Below are positions 1 through 7,681 of a stretch of DNA of 18,121 bases, piece after piece. The stretch is from contig DATIYF010000115.1 of NCBI GenBank assembly GCA_035517775.1, positions 1 to 18,121 on the forward strand, in the 5' to 3' direction. Position numbers and translations under genes: made by a program. A model generated the notes under the pieces. It was not told where the DNA came from and did not search any database. It saw only the letters and a list, made by a program, of their open reading frames with translations. Every line of letters begins with the position of its first letter. The first letter of the stretch is position 1. This DNA comes from DATIYF01 sp035517775 (GTDB lineage: Bacteria > Acidobacteriota > Terriglobia > Terriglobales > Acidobacteriaceae).

Positions 1-1715
1 TTGGTGTCGTGGGCGCCGATGGCCCAGGAGAAATTATCCGTGAACTGGTAACGCTGCTCGGTGCGCTGGATGTAGGAGTAGGGCTCGCGTCCGAAATAGG
101 CAAAGCCCGGGATGTTGATGGCCGGGTCTGAGCCGCCAGGAATTTGCGTGTTGTAGAAATACGAGAGCCCGCGCCGCGCATACTGAAAGCGCAATTCGTT
201 GACTTTATTGTTGCCAATGGTCCAGGTATCCTGCGCCACGCCGGCGACATCACGATAAGTCTGTTCCGAAGTGCGGGAGTAGGCGTTCTGCCCGAAGGGC
301 TGGTCCTCGCCGCTGACCTCAATCCCAGTAATCGTGCTCGGGCTTACATTGGCGCGCAGGGTCAGGCGGTTACTGGCGCTGATGTTATGGTCAATCCGAA
401 GCGAGTACAGGCTGGTTCCTTCAAATACGGGAAAGTTGCCTGCCTGCGAGTCCAGGCTTTGGAATGAGGCCGGCAATCCCGCGCAAAGCGGGGCCGCCAG
501 CAGGTTGCAACTGGTCGGAAATTGTTGTGCTCCCGATCCGGGCGGAGCGAACGGCAGCAAGGCAAACGACTGCTGGCTTCCGGTGGTCGCAAGCCACGAT
601 GAGCTGCCTACCAGCCAGGTGTAGAACTGTACCGCCAGCGGCGCCGGGCCGGCTTGCGTGAAGGGCGCCAGAAAGGCCGCCTGCTCGGCCGTAGCCGGCA
701 TGGTGAAGGTGCCCGCCGGGGCGAGTGGGCTGAATATCCCGGTGGCGTCAAAGGACTGCATCCCGAAATTGTTGGCGCCGATGCTGGAAAATCCGGTCTC
801 GTGGCGCCGGGTCACTTCGTAGGAGAAATAATAATAGGTCTTGTCCTTCTTAATGGGTCCGCCAAAGGCCGCACCCGCCTGCACCCGGGTGTAAGCCGGA
901 TTCGGCTCTGTGCTGAACGGGTTCACCGCCTGAAAGTTGCGGTTGCGCAGATAACCGAAGACGTCGCCATGAAACTCGTTCGAACCGGAGCGGGTGATGA
1001 TGTTGACCACGCCGCCAGAGGCGCGGCCATACTCCGGAGCATAGCCGTTGGTGATGATCTGAAACTCCTGTACCGCTTCCTGAGAAACGGTCGAGCGCAC
1101 GCCGTTGATCGAGTTGTCGGTGGCGTCGGCGCCATCCACGTTGACCAGGTTGGCGCGGGCGCGCTGGCCGCTCATGTTCAGCCCGGAAGTGGGCGCCGCC
1201 CCGGTGTTGGGCGCGTTGTCGCGCACTACTTGCGAGTCGGTGAGCGTGAAGTTGATGTAATTGCGGCCGTTGATGGGCAGGTTGTCAATGCGGCGCTGGG
1301 TGATCGTGTCGGTGGTTGAGGTACGCGAGGTTTCCACCAGTTCGGCTTCGGCGCTGACGTTGACCGTCTCCTGGCCGGAGGCAATGGTCAAGGTAACCGG
1401 CAGGTCTGCCACCTGGCCCACGGTGATGACCACGCCGGCCGCCTGCACCGTGGCAAATCCGGCGGCCCGCACGCTGACCGCGTACGGGCCCGGGGGAAGG
1501 GCGGTCAGGCGGTACTCGCCATCGGCGTTCGCGTTGGTAGAGCGCTCCAGGCCCTTGGCCGCGTCGCTTGCCGTGACCGTGGCGGTGGTGACCACTTCGC
1601 CCTTGGGGTCTTTGACAGTTACGCGCAGGTCACCGGTGGCCGAACTCTGGGCGAAGCCCGCAGCAGCACATAACACTACGAAACACAAGCCAGAAACAAC
1701 TCGACGCTTGTTCAT
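1..1715 (-). CDS. TonB-dependent receptor, Oar-like, N-terminal part (partial, runs off left edge)
   Basis: Outer-membrane receptor of the acidobacterial Oar-like type, predicted to take up a large substrate (often glycan-derived) using TonB energy. I read 571 codons in the open minus frame. Residues 1-23 form a signal peptide ending in GFAQ. Residues about 25-112 are a carboxypeptidase-regulatory-like beta-sandwich (DGEYRLTALPPGPYAVSV). A plug domain follows from about 120, with LPINGRNY, VNVDGADATDNS and the segment EYGRASGGVVNIITRSGSNEFHG (about 228-250). The early barrel follows (KDKTYYYFSYE). Family members are usually over 1000 aa, so roughly half is missing beyond position 1. ATG at 1715 is preferred because GGGGGAG lies about 6 bases upstream; an in-frame ATG at 1736 is possible. 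The substrate cannot be told from sequence. Confidence 0.93.
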   Translation of the reverse strand, partial: MNKRRVVSGLCFVVLCAAAGFAQSSATGDLRVTVKDPKGEVVTTATVTASDAAKGLERSTNANADGEYRLTALPPGPYAVSVRAAGFATVQAAGVVITVGQVADLPVTLTIASGQETVNVSAEAELVETSRTSTTDTITQRRIDNLPINGRNYINFTLTDSQVVRDNAPNTGAAPTSGLNMSGQRARANLVNVDGADATDNSINGVRSTVSQEAVQEFQIITNGYAPEYGRASGGVVNIITRSGSNEFHGDVFGYLRNRNFQAVNPFSTEPNPAYTRVQAGAAFGGPIKKDKTYYYFSYEVTRRHETGFSSIGANNFGMQSFDATGIFSPLAPAGTFTMPATAEQAAFLAPFTQAGPAPLAVQFYTWLVGSSSWLATTGSQQSFALLPFAPPGSGAQQFPTSCNLLAAPLCAGLPASFQSLDSQAGNFPVFEGTSLYSLRIDHNISASNRLTLRANVSPSTITGIEVSGEDQPFGQNAYSRTSEQTYRDVAGVAQDTWTIGNNKVNELRFQYARRGLSYFYNTQIPGGSDPAINIPGFAYFGREPYSYIQRTEQRYQFTDNFSWAIGAHDT

Positions 1716-1920
1716 GAGATTCTCCCCCGGCCGCATGGACGCGTCCGGACTAGGACACCAACCGACGCGAGTTTGGCTGGTGTAGCGCTCGGACCTGGGG
1801 TTCCGCAAACTGGCCCGGTGGGTTGTACACCATAGCAGTGTCACTAAGCAAGCCGGAAAGCGGCCAGGGAACCGGGTTGGGCAGCCCGGGGCGCGCCCAT
1901 CGGCAGAGAGCGCGGCCGCC

Positions 1921-2568
1921 CTACGCTCCCTGGCTCTCCTTGGCCGCCATCTGCAGCTGGGTAAATACGGCTTGTACCTGCTTTTCGGTTTCCGGCAGGG
2001 AGCCGGAGTTATCAATCACGTAATCGGCTGCTTTGACCTTCCTGGCATCGGGCAGCTGCGCCGCCATGCGCCGTGTCACCTCCAGGCGGGCGGCTTCGAG
2101 GTCCACCTTGCGGCGCAGCGACCAGCGCGAGATGCGCTGCTCCGGCTCGCAGGTCACAACCATCAAACGGTCGAACTGCCTGGCTGCCCCGGCTTCCAGG
2201 ATCAGCGCCGCCTCCACAATGGCCACCGCCTGGGGATAGCCGCGGCCAATCATACGCATCCATTCTTCCTGCTTCCTCAAGACCGCGGGGTGCACGATGT
2301 GATTCAGTTCCTCGACGCGGGAGGGGCTGTTTCCGTTTGGGTCGCCAAAGGCGGCTTCGGCCAGACGCGAACGATTGATGCGGCCGTCGGCCTCGAGAAT
2401 CTCGCGCCCGAAGTGCCGTACCACTTCCTCATACACCGCCTGGCCGGGAAGCATGAGTTGGTGCGCGATCTCATCCGCCTGAATCAGGTGCGCCCCCAGA
2501 GCGACGAACATCGCCCCCACCGTGGATTTTCCCGAAGCAATGCCTCCCGTCAGGCCGACTTTCAGCAT
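1921..2568 (-). CDS. coaE: Dephospho-CoA kinase
   Basis: Phosphorylates the 3'-hydroxyl of dephospho-CoA with ATP, the last step of coenzyme A synthesis, in the cytoplasm. The protein opens with MLKVGLTGGIASGKST, whose GGIASGKST is the P-loop. Other family landmarks are GAHLIQADEIAHQL (the family's catalytic Asp region), the lid segment LNHIVHPAVL, and the RRMAAQLPDARKVKAADYVIDNSGS motif near the C-terminus. From this Met it is 215 aa, close to the usual 200-210. The frame stays open upstream: ATG at 2610 (229 aa, AGG 8 bases upstream) and TTG at 2706 with AAGGA are alternative starts. Homology favours 2568, although its own Shine-Dalgarno is poor. It is downstream of folD on the same strand, probably with its own promoter or a long leader. 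Confidence 0.93.
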   Translation of the reverse strand: MLKVGLTGGIASGKSTVGAMFVALGAHLIQADEIAHQLMLPGQAVYEEVVRHFGREILEADGRINRSRLAEAAFGDPNGNSPSRVEELNHIVHPAVLRKQEEWMRMIGRGYPQAVAIVEAALILEAGAARQFDRLMVVTCEPEQRISRWSLRRKVDLEAARLEVTRRMAAQLPDARKVKAADYVIDNSGSLPETEKQVQAVFTQLQMAAKESQGA

Positions 2569-2792
2569 AGGGGTCTCGATGGCCACGAATTTCGGCCGGG
2601 CATCAGCCATGACTGCGACCTGTGGCGTGGGCAAAAAGATAGCAGAAACACCGGCCCCCGGTCTGCCTGCGGCAGGGCGTATGCCTGGCCGCCCTGACAA
2701 ATCCAAATCCTTAAGGGAGCTTATCTCATGACAGCAAGTCAGGTGGGCAATCCATCAAAGTGGGCGTGATCATTCACCTCCAGCGCCCTCGC

Positions 2793-3734
2793 TCAAACCC
2801 TGGAAAGCTCGGCCATGCGGCTGGCGCGCCGCAGTTTGGCGGCGCGAACCGTGTTAGACATGAGCATGGCGATGGTCAGGGGGCCGACGCCACCGGGAAC
2901 AGGAGTCAACGCTCCCGCCACCTGCGCAACTTCGGGGTGAACGTCGCCCACCAGCACGGAGCCTTTGCTCCGGAAGGTTTCTTCCCGCTTGGCATTGCCC
3001 GCGAACAGGCGCTTAAACTCGCCCGGCTCGGTGACTTTGTTCATTCCCACGTCAATTACCGTGGCGCCGGGCTTCACAAAATCGCCGGTGATCATGCCCG
3101 CGCGGCCTATGGCTGCCACCAGAATGTCGGCGCGGCGGCACACGCCGGCCAGATCGCGCGTCTTCGAGTGGCAGACGGTCACGGTTGCGTTGGCGTTCAG
3201 CAGCAGCATGGCCACCGGCTTGCCCACGATGTCACTCCGCCCGGCCACCACTGCCTCTTGCCCGGAAATCGGGATGCCGCTCCGCCGCAGAATCTCCATC
3301 ATGCCGGCCGGCGTGCACGGCACCAGTCCCGGACGCTGCGTGGAAAGAAAGCCCACGTTCATGGGATGAAATCCATCCACATCTTTCGCCGGGTCCACCG
3401 CCATCAGAACTCTTTTCGAATCCACCTGCGCCGGCAGGGGAAGCTGCACCAGAATCCCATCAATCTCATCGCGCTGATTCAGTTCCTGCACTAACTCTAA
3501 CAATCGTTCGGTAGAAATTGTCTCCGCAGGCGTGAGCTTCTCGCTGTGAATTCCCAATTCCTCGCAGGCCTTCACCTTTTGCCGAACGTAAATCTCCGAA
3601 GCAGGATTGTGCCCAACCAGAACCACCGCCAGGCCCGGGCGGATTCCGGCCTGGGCCAGCGACTTTACTTCCTCGGCGACCTCGGCCCGGATTTCGGCGG
3701 AGATCCTGTTGCCATCAAGTACAGTGGCGGCCAT
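2793..3734 (-). CDS. folD: Bifunctional methylenetetrahydrofolate dehydrogenase / methenyltetrahydrofolate cyclohydrolase
   Basis: Interconverts 5,10-methylene-, 5,10-methenyl- and 10-formyl-tetrahydrofolate using NADP, supplying one-carbon units for purine and formyl-Met synthesis. All family marks are present in the 313-aa product: YVRQKVKACEEL with catalytic Lys53, DGILVQLPLP with Gln97, KDVDGFHP with Asp120, PCTPAG (139-144), the dinucleotide-binding GRSDIVGKP (165-173), TVTVCHSKT, DVGMN, and the closing TPVPGGVGPLT. Length is slightly above the common 280-300 aa because of an insertion near residues 236-256 (EFKRLFAGNAKREETFRSKG). GTG at 3737 directly precedes ATG at 3734; I chose the ATG because GAGG then has a more usable spacing. 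It is divergent from the Trm112-like gene. Confidence 0.96.
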   Translation of the reverse strand: MAATVLDGNRISAEIRAEVAEEVKSLAQAGIRPGLAVVLVGHNPASEIYVRQKVKACEELGIHSEKLTPAETISTERLLELVQELNQRDEIDGILVQLPLPAQVDSKRVLMAVDPAKDVDGFHPMNVGFLSTQRPGLVPCTPAGMMEILRRSGIPISGQEAVVAGRSDIVGKPVAMLLLNANATVTVCHSKTRDLAGVCRRADILVAAIGRAGMITGDFVKPGATVIDVGMNKVTEPGEFKRLFAGNAKREETFRSKGSVLVGDVHPEVAQVAGALTPVPGGVGPLTIAMLMSNTVRAAKLRRASRMAELSRV

Positions 3735-3850
3735 CACGCCTCGCTTGTCTTTTTCGGAAGGACCGGCTTAAAGAAAATTCTACCGTAAACCTTCATTGCG
3801 CGGATGCGGCACGCATGTGCCAGGCAGGCGAAGGAGAGTACAATCTGGCC

Positions 3851-4021
3851 ATGATTCCGCCCGAGCTGCTGGAAATTCTGGCTTGCCCGGTCTGTCACGC
3901 CTCACTCGAGGTCAAACAGGGCGACGCCGGCCTCAAGTGCCGGCAATGCCACCGCCTGTATCCCCTCAAGGACGGCATCCCCGTATTGCTCAAGGAAGAG
4001 GCTGTAGTAGAGCCTTCTTAG
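3851..4021 (+). CDS. Trm112 family zinc-ribbon protein
   Basis: A 56-aa protein of the Trm112/UPF0434 (YcaR-like) family. It shows LLEILACPVCHASLEV, then LKCRQCHRLYPLKDGIPVLL. The CxxC pair and CxxC pair form the zinc ribbon, and YP(I/L)xDGIPV(L/M)L is the family signature. Eukaryotic and archaeal Trm112 activates methyltransferases; the bacterial role is less clear. The frame extends back to ATG 3815, but ATG 3851 starts the conserved domain at the usual place. The best Shine-Dalgarno (AAGGAG, 3831-3836) sits 14 bases away, which is long. It stands alone between divergent folD and a small unknown gene. Confidence 0.88.
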   Translation: MIPPELLEILACPVCHASLEVKQGDAGLKCRQCHRLYPLKDGIPVLLKEEAVVEPS

Positions 4022-4042
4022 AATCCTGAGAGCTCTGCGCCC

Positions 4043-4064
4043 CTATGGCACGTTCATGCCATAG
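4043..4064. other. Perfect 8-bp-arm inverted repeat, next to a GAAACGTTTC palindrome
   Basis: CTATGGCA (4043-4050) and TGCCATAG (4057-4064) flank the loop CGTTCA. The 10-bp palindrome GAAACGTTTC follows at 4067-4076, and a run of five T at 4082-4086. It begins 22 bases after the stop of the Trm112-like gene. It may act as a weak terminator for that gene, but the T-run is too far from the stem for a standard one. A protein-binding site is equally possible. Confidence 0.4.
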
Positions 4065-4254
4065 AGGAAACGTTTCTTCCATTTTTCGTCCCACAACGAC
4101 ACGGTGTGTCACTGTTCAAACTGTGGCAGCTGTGTGAAATCGCCCCCAGGCGCGAGCTCGCCAGCATGCAACTTCTCGCTTAGCAAGGGGTTGAAGGAAC
4201 TAGAGACAGTTGGACATCGTATAGCACCAAGGAGCCAGCTTCTCGGCAGCCGAA

Positions 4255-4270
4255 TTGCATGCAACGTTGC
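4255..4270. other. Two overlapping 10-bp palindromes upstream of the small unknown gene
   Basis: TTGCATGCAA (4255-4264) overlaps GCAACGTTGC (4261-4270). They lie about 50 bases upstream of the 76-aa gene's start, where an operator could be. I see no convincing -35/-10 pair around them. Apart from this and the inverted repeat at 4043-4064, I see nothing in the 297 bases between 4022 and 4318. Confidence 0.25.
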
Positions 4271-4318
4271 GTAGGTCGGCTGAGTCTAATAGTCAGTGGT
4301 TCGGAGGTGAGGACGGCT

Positions 4319-4549
4319 ATGAGAGAAAACTTTTCCGTACCCGAGATTACAGCTTTGCGGAACGACCTGCTGCAGGGCGGGCTGCTGGATTCCCGCGACG
4401 CGGCAGAGCTCCTGCAGGTGTTTCTGATGGGCCGCGGTTATGGTGTTTCGCCTCAGGCCGCGCTGGATGCTGCCAGCCGCGTGGAAATGGCTGGCTGCTC
4501 TCTGCCGGTCCTGCAGAGGGAATTGGAAAACCTGGCCCTGGTGATGTAA
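4319..4549 (+). CDS. Small protein of unknown function (76 aa)
   Basis: I do not recognise a named family. The product begins MRENFSVPEITALRNDLL, continues with LDSRDAAELLQVFLMGRGYGVS, and ends in a helical segment (CSLPVLQRELENLALVM). It is acidic to neutral, predicted mostly helical, and has no signal peptide or membrane segment. It has one Cys. The start is well supported: GGAGGTGA at 4303-4310 precedes the ATG by about 8-10 bases, better than most genes here. Codon use is G/C-rich at third positions like the neighbours. It stands alone on the plus strand and runs into the structured stretch from 4557, so the two may share a transcript. A regulatory or adaptor role is possible but unsupported. 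Confidence 0.65.
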   Translation: MRENFSVPEITALRNDLLQGGLLDSRDAAELLQVFLMGRGYGVSPQAALDAASRVEMAGCSLPVLQRELENLALVM

Positions 4550-4556
4550 TCCGGTT

Positions 4557-4757
4557 GCGCCGCCAGCCAGCGGTGACGGGCGGCGCGAGCGGAGTTCGAA
4601 TCTGAAGAATTCACGAAGCGAGCGAGGTTTCAGGGAGATTCGAAACCGATAGATCGAGATGGAATGAAGACGTGATCTGCGGGGATCTCGAACCGAGTCT
4701 ATCCCCGAAGGTAGAACGCAGGAATGAGCCGGGCCAACCAGCCCGGCGTTCTTGTTT
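4557..4757 (+). ncRNA. Candidate structured RNA (stand-alone small RNA or structured 3' UTR)
   Basis: Several stems can be drawn on the plus strand: GCGCCGCC/GGCGGCGC (4557-4564 with 4579-4586), GGTTTC/GAAACC (4626-4631 with 4642-4647), CGGGGAT/ATCCCCG (4680-4686 with 4701-4707) capped by CTCG/CGAG (4687-4690 with 4694-4697), and a final GCCGGGC/GCCCGGC hairpin with a T-rich tail. TCGAGAT (4654-4660) can also pair with ATCTCGA (4685-4691), which would break the third stem. No plausible protein is encoded here. I do not recognise a known RNA family. It starts 8 bases after the stop of the 76-aa gene. Confidence 0.4.
4728..4757 (+). terminator. Intrinsic terminator-like hairpin
   Basis: GCCGGGC (4728-4734), loop CAACCA, GCCCGGC (4741-4747), then GTTCTTGTTT. 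The seven-base all-GC-rich stem and following T-rich tract fit a plus-strand rho-independent terminator closing the 4319 transcript. The tail is not pure T, so strength is uncertain. On the minus strand the tail is poorer, although it also lies downstream of the permease gene. Confidence 0.6.
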
Positions 4758-4819
4758 GCGCTGCTGACTGCCGGCGAGTGGGCTGGCTGCAGAATTGAGA
4801 ACCCCCGAACCCCGAAGGC

Positions 4820-6064
4820 TTACTCATACCGCAAACTCTCCACCGGATCGAGCTTGGCTGCGCGCGTGGCCGGCACGGTCCCGAAGATGATTCCCACCAG
4901 CGAAGACACCGCCAGCGCCACGATTGCCGAAAGTCCTGAGATTGGAATCCGGTATTCGGTAAGAAAACGTACGGAAAACGGAATGGCCAGCCCGATCACC
5001 ACGCCCACCAGCCCGCCTGCCAGCGAAATCAGAATCGCCTCCGACAGAAACTGAAAGCGAATTTCCCGGTTGGTAGCTCCGATGGCCTTGCGAATCCCGA
5101 TCTCGCGAATGCGCGCGCTCACCGTGGCCAGCATGATGTTCATAATTCCGATGCCGCTCACCAGCAGGGTGACGGTCGAGACCAGCAGCAGCACCAGGGT
5201 CAGCGCATTGGCCGTTTTATTGGCGACCGTCAGCAATTCGGTCAGGTTGGAGATGTTGTACACCGATTCCGAGCGATGGCGGCTGCGAATCACCCGGCTG
5301 ATCTCCTCCGTCGCCGGCACCACCATCGAGGGGTCGGCCATGGAGAAATACATCTGCTTCACTGCCGGGGTTTCCGCGAAATAACGGCTCACGCTGTATG
5401 GAATAGCCATGCTGTTGTCGGTAATCTCCGACTGGCCAAAGGTATTCACCCGCTCTTTGAAGGTGCCGATAATGGTGAAGGGCAGGCCGCTCAGTTTGAT
5501 CACCTTGCCTACGGCTTCCTCGGCTGAGCCGTAATCCTGCTGCGCCATCTTCTCCGCGATCACGCCCACTTTGTTGCGCGCTTCTTCATCCTGGGCGTCA
5601 AAGAACCGCCCTGAGACCACCACCAGGTTGCGCACCGCGCGGTACTGGGGGAAGACTCCCAGCACCGTAATGTCGTGCTCTTTGCCCGAGCCGACAGCCA
5701 CCCGATCGGCCAAAGGGACCACCGGCGAGGCGGCTACCACTCCCGGCACCTGCTGCAGCACCGCGTACAGATCGTCAATGGTAAGCGGATCAGGCACGCT
5801 GGCCGTGATTCGCGGGCCTCCGCCCTGATACTCCGCCCAGATCTCGTTGATCCCGATGGATTGAATCTGGTTGAGAACATATTGCTTGCCCGTCATGCCG
5901 ATGGTGACGACCAGAATGAGCGAGGCCGTTCCGATCACCATGCCGAGCGCGGTGAGGGCGAACCGCACTTTGTTGCTGCAAAAAGTGTCGTAGGCAAAGC
6001 TGAGAATTTCGCCGAAGACCAGCTTGGGCGCGCGCGCAGGCGTGGCTGTAGCCGTAGAAGCCAT
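4820..6064 (-). CDS. ABC transporter permease, MacB/FtsX type
   Basis: A 414-aa inner-membrane permease of the MacB/LolCE-like class, which couples ATP hydrolysis outside the membrane domain to work on envelope substrates or lipoproteins. One N-terminal helix (about 35-56, LTALGMVIGTASLILVV) is followed by a large periplasmic MacB core domain (about 57-285, with VVSGRFF and GLPFTIIGTF). Three C-terminal helices follow (about 287-311, 341-364, 378-398). The FtsX signature is clear: REIGIRKAIGAT at about 320-331 and the ending RAAKLDPVESLRYE. No ATPase subunit is visible in the window, so its partner must be elsewhere. The ATG at 6064 has no evident Shine-Dalgarno. It follows the GT-C-like gene by 75 bases and may be the last gene of that cluster. 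Confidence 0.93.
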   Translation of the reverse strand: MASTATATPARAPKLVFGEILSFAYDTFCSNKVRFALTALGMVIGTASLILVVTIGMTGKQYVLNQIQSIGINEIWAEYQGGGPRITASVPDPLTIDDLYAVLQQVPGVVAASPVVPLADRVAVGSGKEHDITVLGVFPQYRAVRNLVVVSGRFFDAQDEEARNKVGVIAEKMAQQDYGSAEEAVGKVIKLSGLPFTIIGTFKERVNTFGQSEITDNSMAIPYSVSRYFAETPAVKQMYFSMADPSMVVPATEEISRVIRSRHRSESVYNISNLTELLTVANKTANALTLVLLLVSTVTLLVSGIGIMNIMLATVSARIREIGIRKAIGATNREIRFQFLSEAILISLAGGLVGVVIGLAIPFSVRFLTEYRIPISGLSAIVALAVSSLVGIIFGTVPATRAAKLDPVESLRYE

Positions 6065-6139
6065 GCTATTGGGTTAGATGCTATACGCGCTTTGCGGACG
6101 CCGCAATTGCCAACCGCCTCTTCACTATTGCCGCCTGCG

Positions 6140-7618
6140 TCACTCCACGCGGCAAACCGCCACGGTTTTATTTTGGTAGGGGCAGATAAGCCCGGCGGCG
6201 GGTGGCTGTTCCACCACCACCCAATCCACCCCGAACTCCTGTTTCAGGCGGCGGAAGTCTTCCACATGAAAATTCTTCCATCCTCGTTGCGCCTGTACCT
6301 GGGTCATCCAGGCTTCCGCGAGCTGGGGGAACATGGAGGCCGCACCGCTGTCCTTCACCCGGTCAGCCAGTGCCGAGCGCTCGGCCATGGCGCGGAAGCC
6401 ATGTTCGTCTTCGCCCGGCTGCTTCATGTAATCAGGATTCAGAGCGAAGTAAGCATCCACCGGGGTGTGCCGGCGAATCCATACGAAGGCCTGAAGCCAG
6501 CCATTGTTTGGCGCTGCCCCCGGCCACTCGATCTGCGGCGTCGCCAAAAAAAGCTGCCGTTGCGTGAACCACATTCCCGTGCAGAGAGGAACAAACAGCA
6601 GCAGCCAGCGCCAGAAATGTTTCTTCAGCACCAACTCCGCCAGCAGCCCTCCGCCAAGAACCAAGAAGAGAATATAGAGGAGATGGAGATAGCGCGTGGG
6701 CTGCAGCTCAGCGAAGCGCGCGAACTGCGGAGGAATGGAGATTGCCGCCGAAGCGATAAAAAATACAACGCCGAACACCAGCAGTGCGCGGCAGAAGAGG
6801 TTCAGCAGGGGAAAGCCATGGTTCCGCGCTATGCGCAAGAACCACCAGAGCAGAACCATGGGAGCGATCAGCCCCAGCCATTCGTACCAGGCCCAGCTCC
6901 AGAGAAAAAAGTAGGACCGGGTAGAAAGGATGACGCGATACGCCGGCGTGACCGGCGGAAACAAGCCCAGCGGAAACAGGAAAACAACCGCTGTCGCAGT
7001 GGGTCGCTCGGCCGCGGAGGAAACCCGCGCCGGCCTCCGCATCCACAACAGCAGCGCCGCGTAGGTCAACCCAAACACCGCCATCAGAGGATGAATCGCT
7101 GCCGCAAACAACGCCCAAAGCGCCGCCCGCGCGAACTTCCGCTCCACCGTGTTCACCGCCAGAAAAATCACCGCCGGAGCGGAAAGCGAGCGGGTGGAAA
7201 CATACTCGTCCATGATGTAAAGCGCGGTGCCGGCGATGGGAATGGTCAGCAACGAAGCCACCAGTGCCGTTCCCCCCCAGGCGGCCAGCGGCCGGCCGAA
7301 GGCCAGCCGGCCCACATGCCAGCAACCCAGCAGCAACAGAAAAATGGAAGTGAAATGCCAGGCCAGCAGGCCCCACTCAACCGGCACGTGCGCCAGGCGG
7401 ATGGAGCCGGCAATCAGCTCTGGAAATAACGTCATGTGGGCGTGCGAGGCGAAGAACGCTGCGTTGTACGGATAGAGCTGCGGGTCAAGCGCCTGCTTGA
7501 TTCCCGGAACGTAGATTTCCCCGTCTTCTACAAATGGATGGTAGCCGTGAACCGCAATCGCCCCGGCGGTCAGCAGTATCAGCAGCAGGAAATCCCGAAG
7601 CTTCGGTCGTGGCTTCAA
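6140..7618 (-). CDS. Polytopic membrane protein, GT-C-like
   Basis: A 492-aa protein with about ten hydrophobic helices in residues 10-370 and a soluble C-terminal part. The first loop carries acidic and aromatic residues (HGYHPFVEDGEIYVPGIKQ), a layout typical of GT-C glycosyltransferases, whose first external loop holds catalytic acids. The C-terminal region has WIRRHTPVDAYFALNPDYM, like the globular ends of such enzymes, which use lipid-linked sugars. I cannot assign a substrate or a named family with confidence. The start must be TTG at 7618: an in-frame stop lies 15 bases further upstream and no earlier ATG exists before the first helix. Shine-Dalgarno pairing is weak. It lies 63 bases after the flavoprotein gene. 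Confidence 0.8.
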   Translation of the reverse strand: MKPRPKLRDFLLLILLTAGAIAVHGYHPFVEDGEIYVPGIKQALDPQLYPYNAAFFASHAHMTLFPELIAGSIRLAHVPVEWGLLAWHFTSIFLLLLGCWHVGRLAFGRPLAAWGGTALVASLLTIPIAGTALYIMDEYVSTRSLSAPAVIFLAVNTVERKFARAALWALFAAAIHPLMAVFGLTYAALLLWMRRPARVSSAAERPTATAVVFLFPLGLFPPVTPAYRVILSTRSYFFLWSWAWYEWLGLIAPMVLLWWFLRIARNHGFPLLNLFCRALLVFGVVFFIASAAISIPPQFARFAELQPTRYLHLLYILFLVLGGGLLAELVLKKHFWRWLLLFVPLCTGMWFTQRQLFLATPQIEWPGAAPNNGWLQAFVWIRRHTPVDAYFALNPDYMKQPGEDEHGFRAMAERSALADRVKDSGAASMFPQLAEAWMTQVQAQRGWKNFHVEDFRRLKQEFGVDWVVVEQPPAAGLICPYQNKTVAVCRVE

Positions 7619-7681
7619 GCTTTCGAGCTTACTCTAAGCGGCGGCGTATTTGCGTCATGCCGCGCGGCGCGGGTCGGCCGT

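Noticed and set aside
2760..3494. 244-codon plus-strand open frame over folD
   Set aside because: Antisense to an intact folD with all its signatures; His/Gly/Arg-rich without a domain.
4591..4604. TTCGAATC, resembling a tRNA T-loop
   Set aside because: No matching acceptor, anticodon or D arm around it and no CCA end; treated as part of the structured stretch.
5675..7429. 584-codon plus-strand open frame
   Set aside because: It lies antisense to the permease and GT-C-like genes. Its product is rich in Gln, Arg, His and Pro with no domain, typical of a shadow frame in GC-rich DNA.
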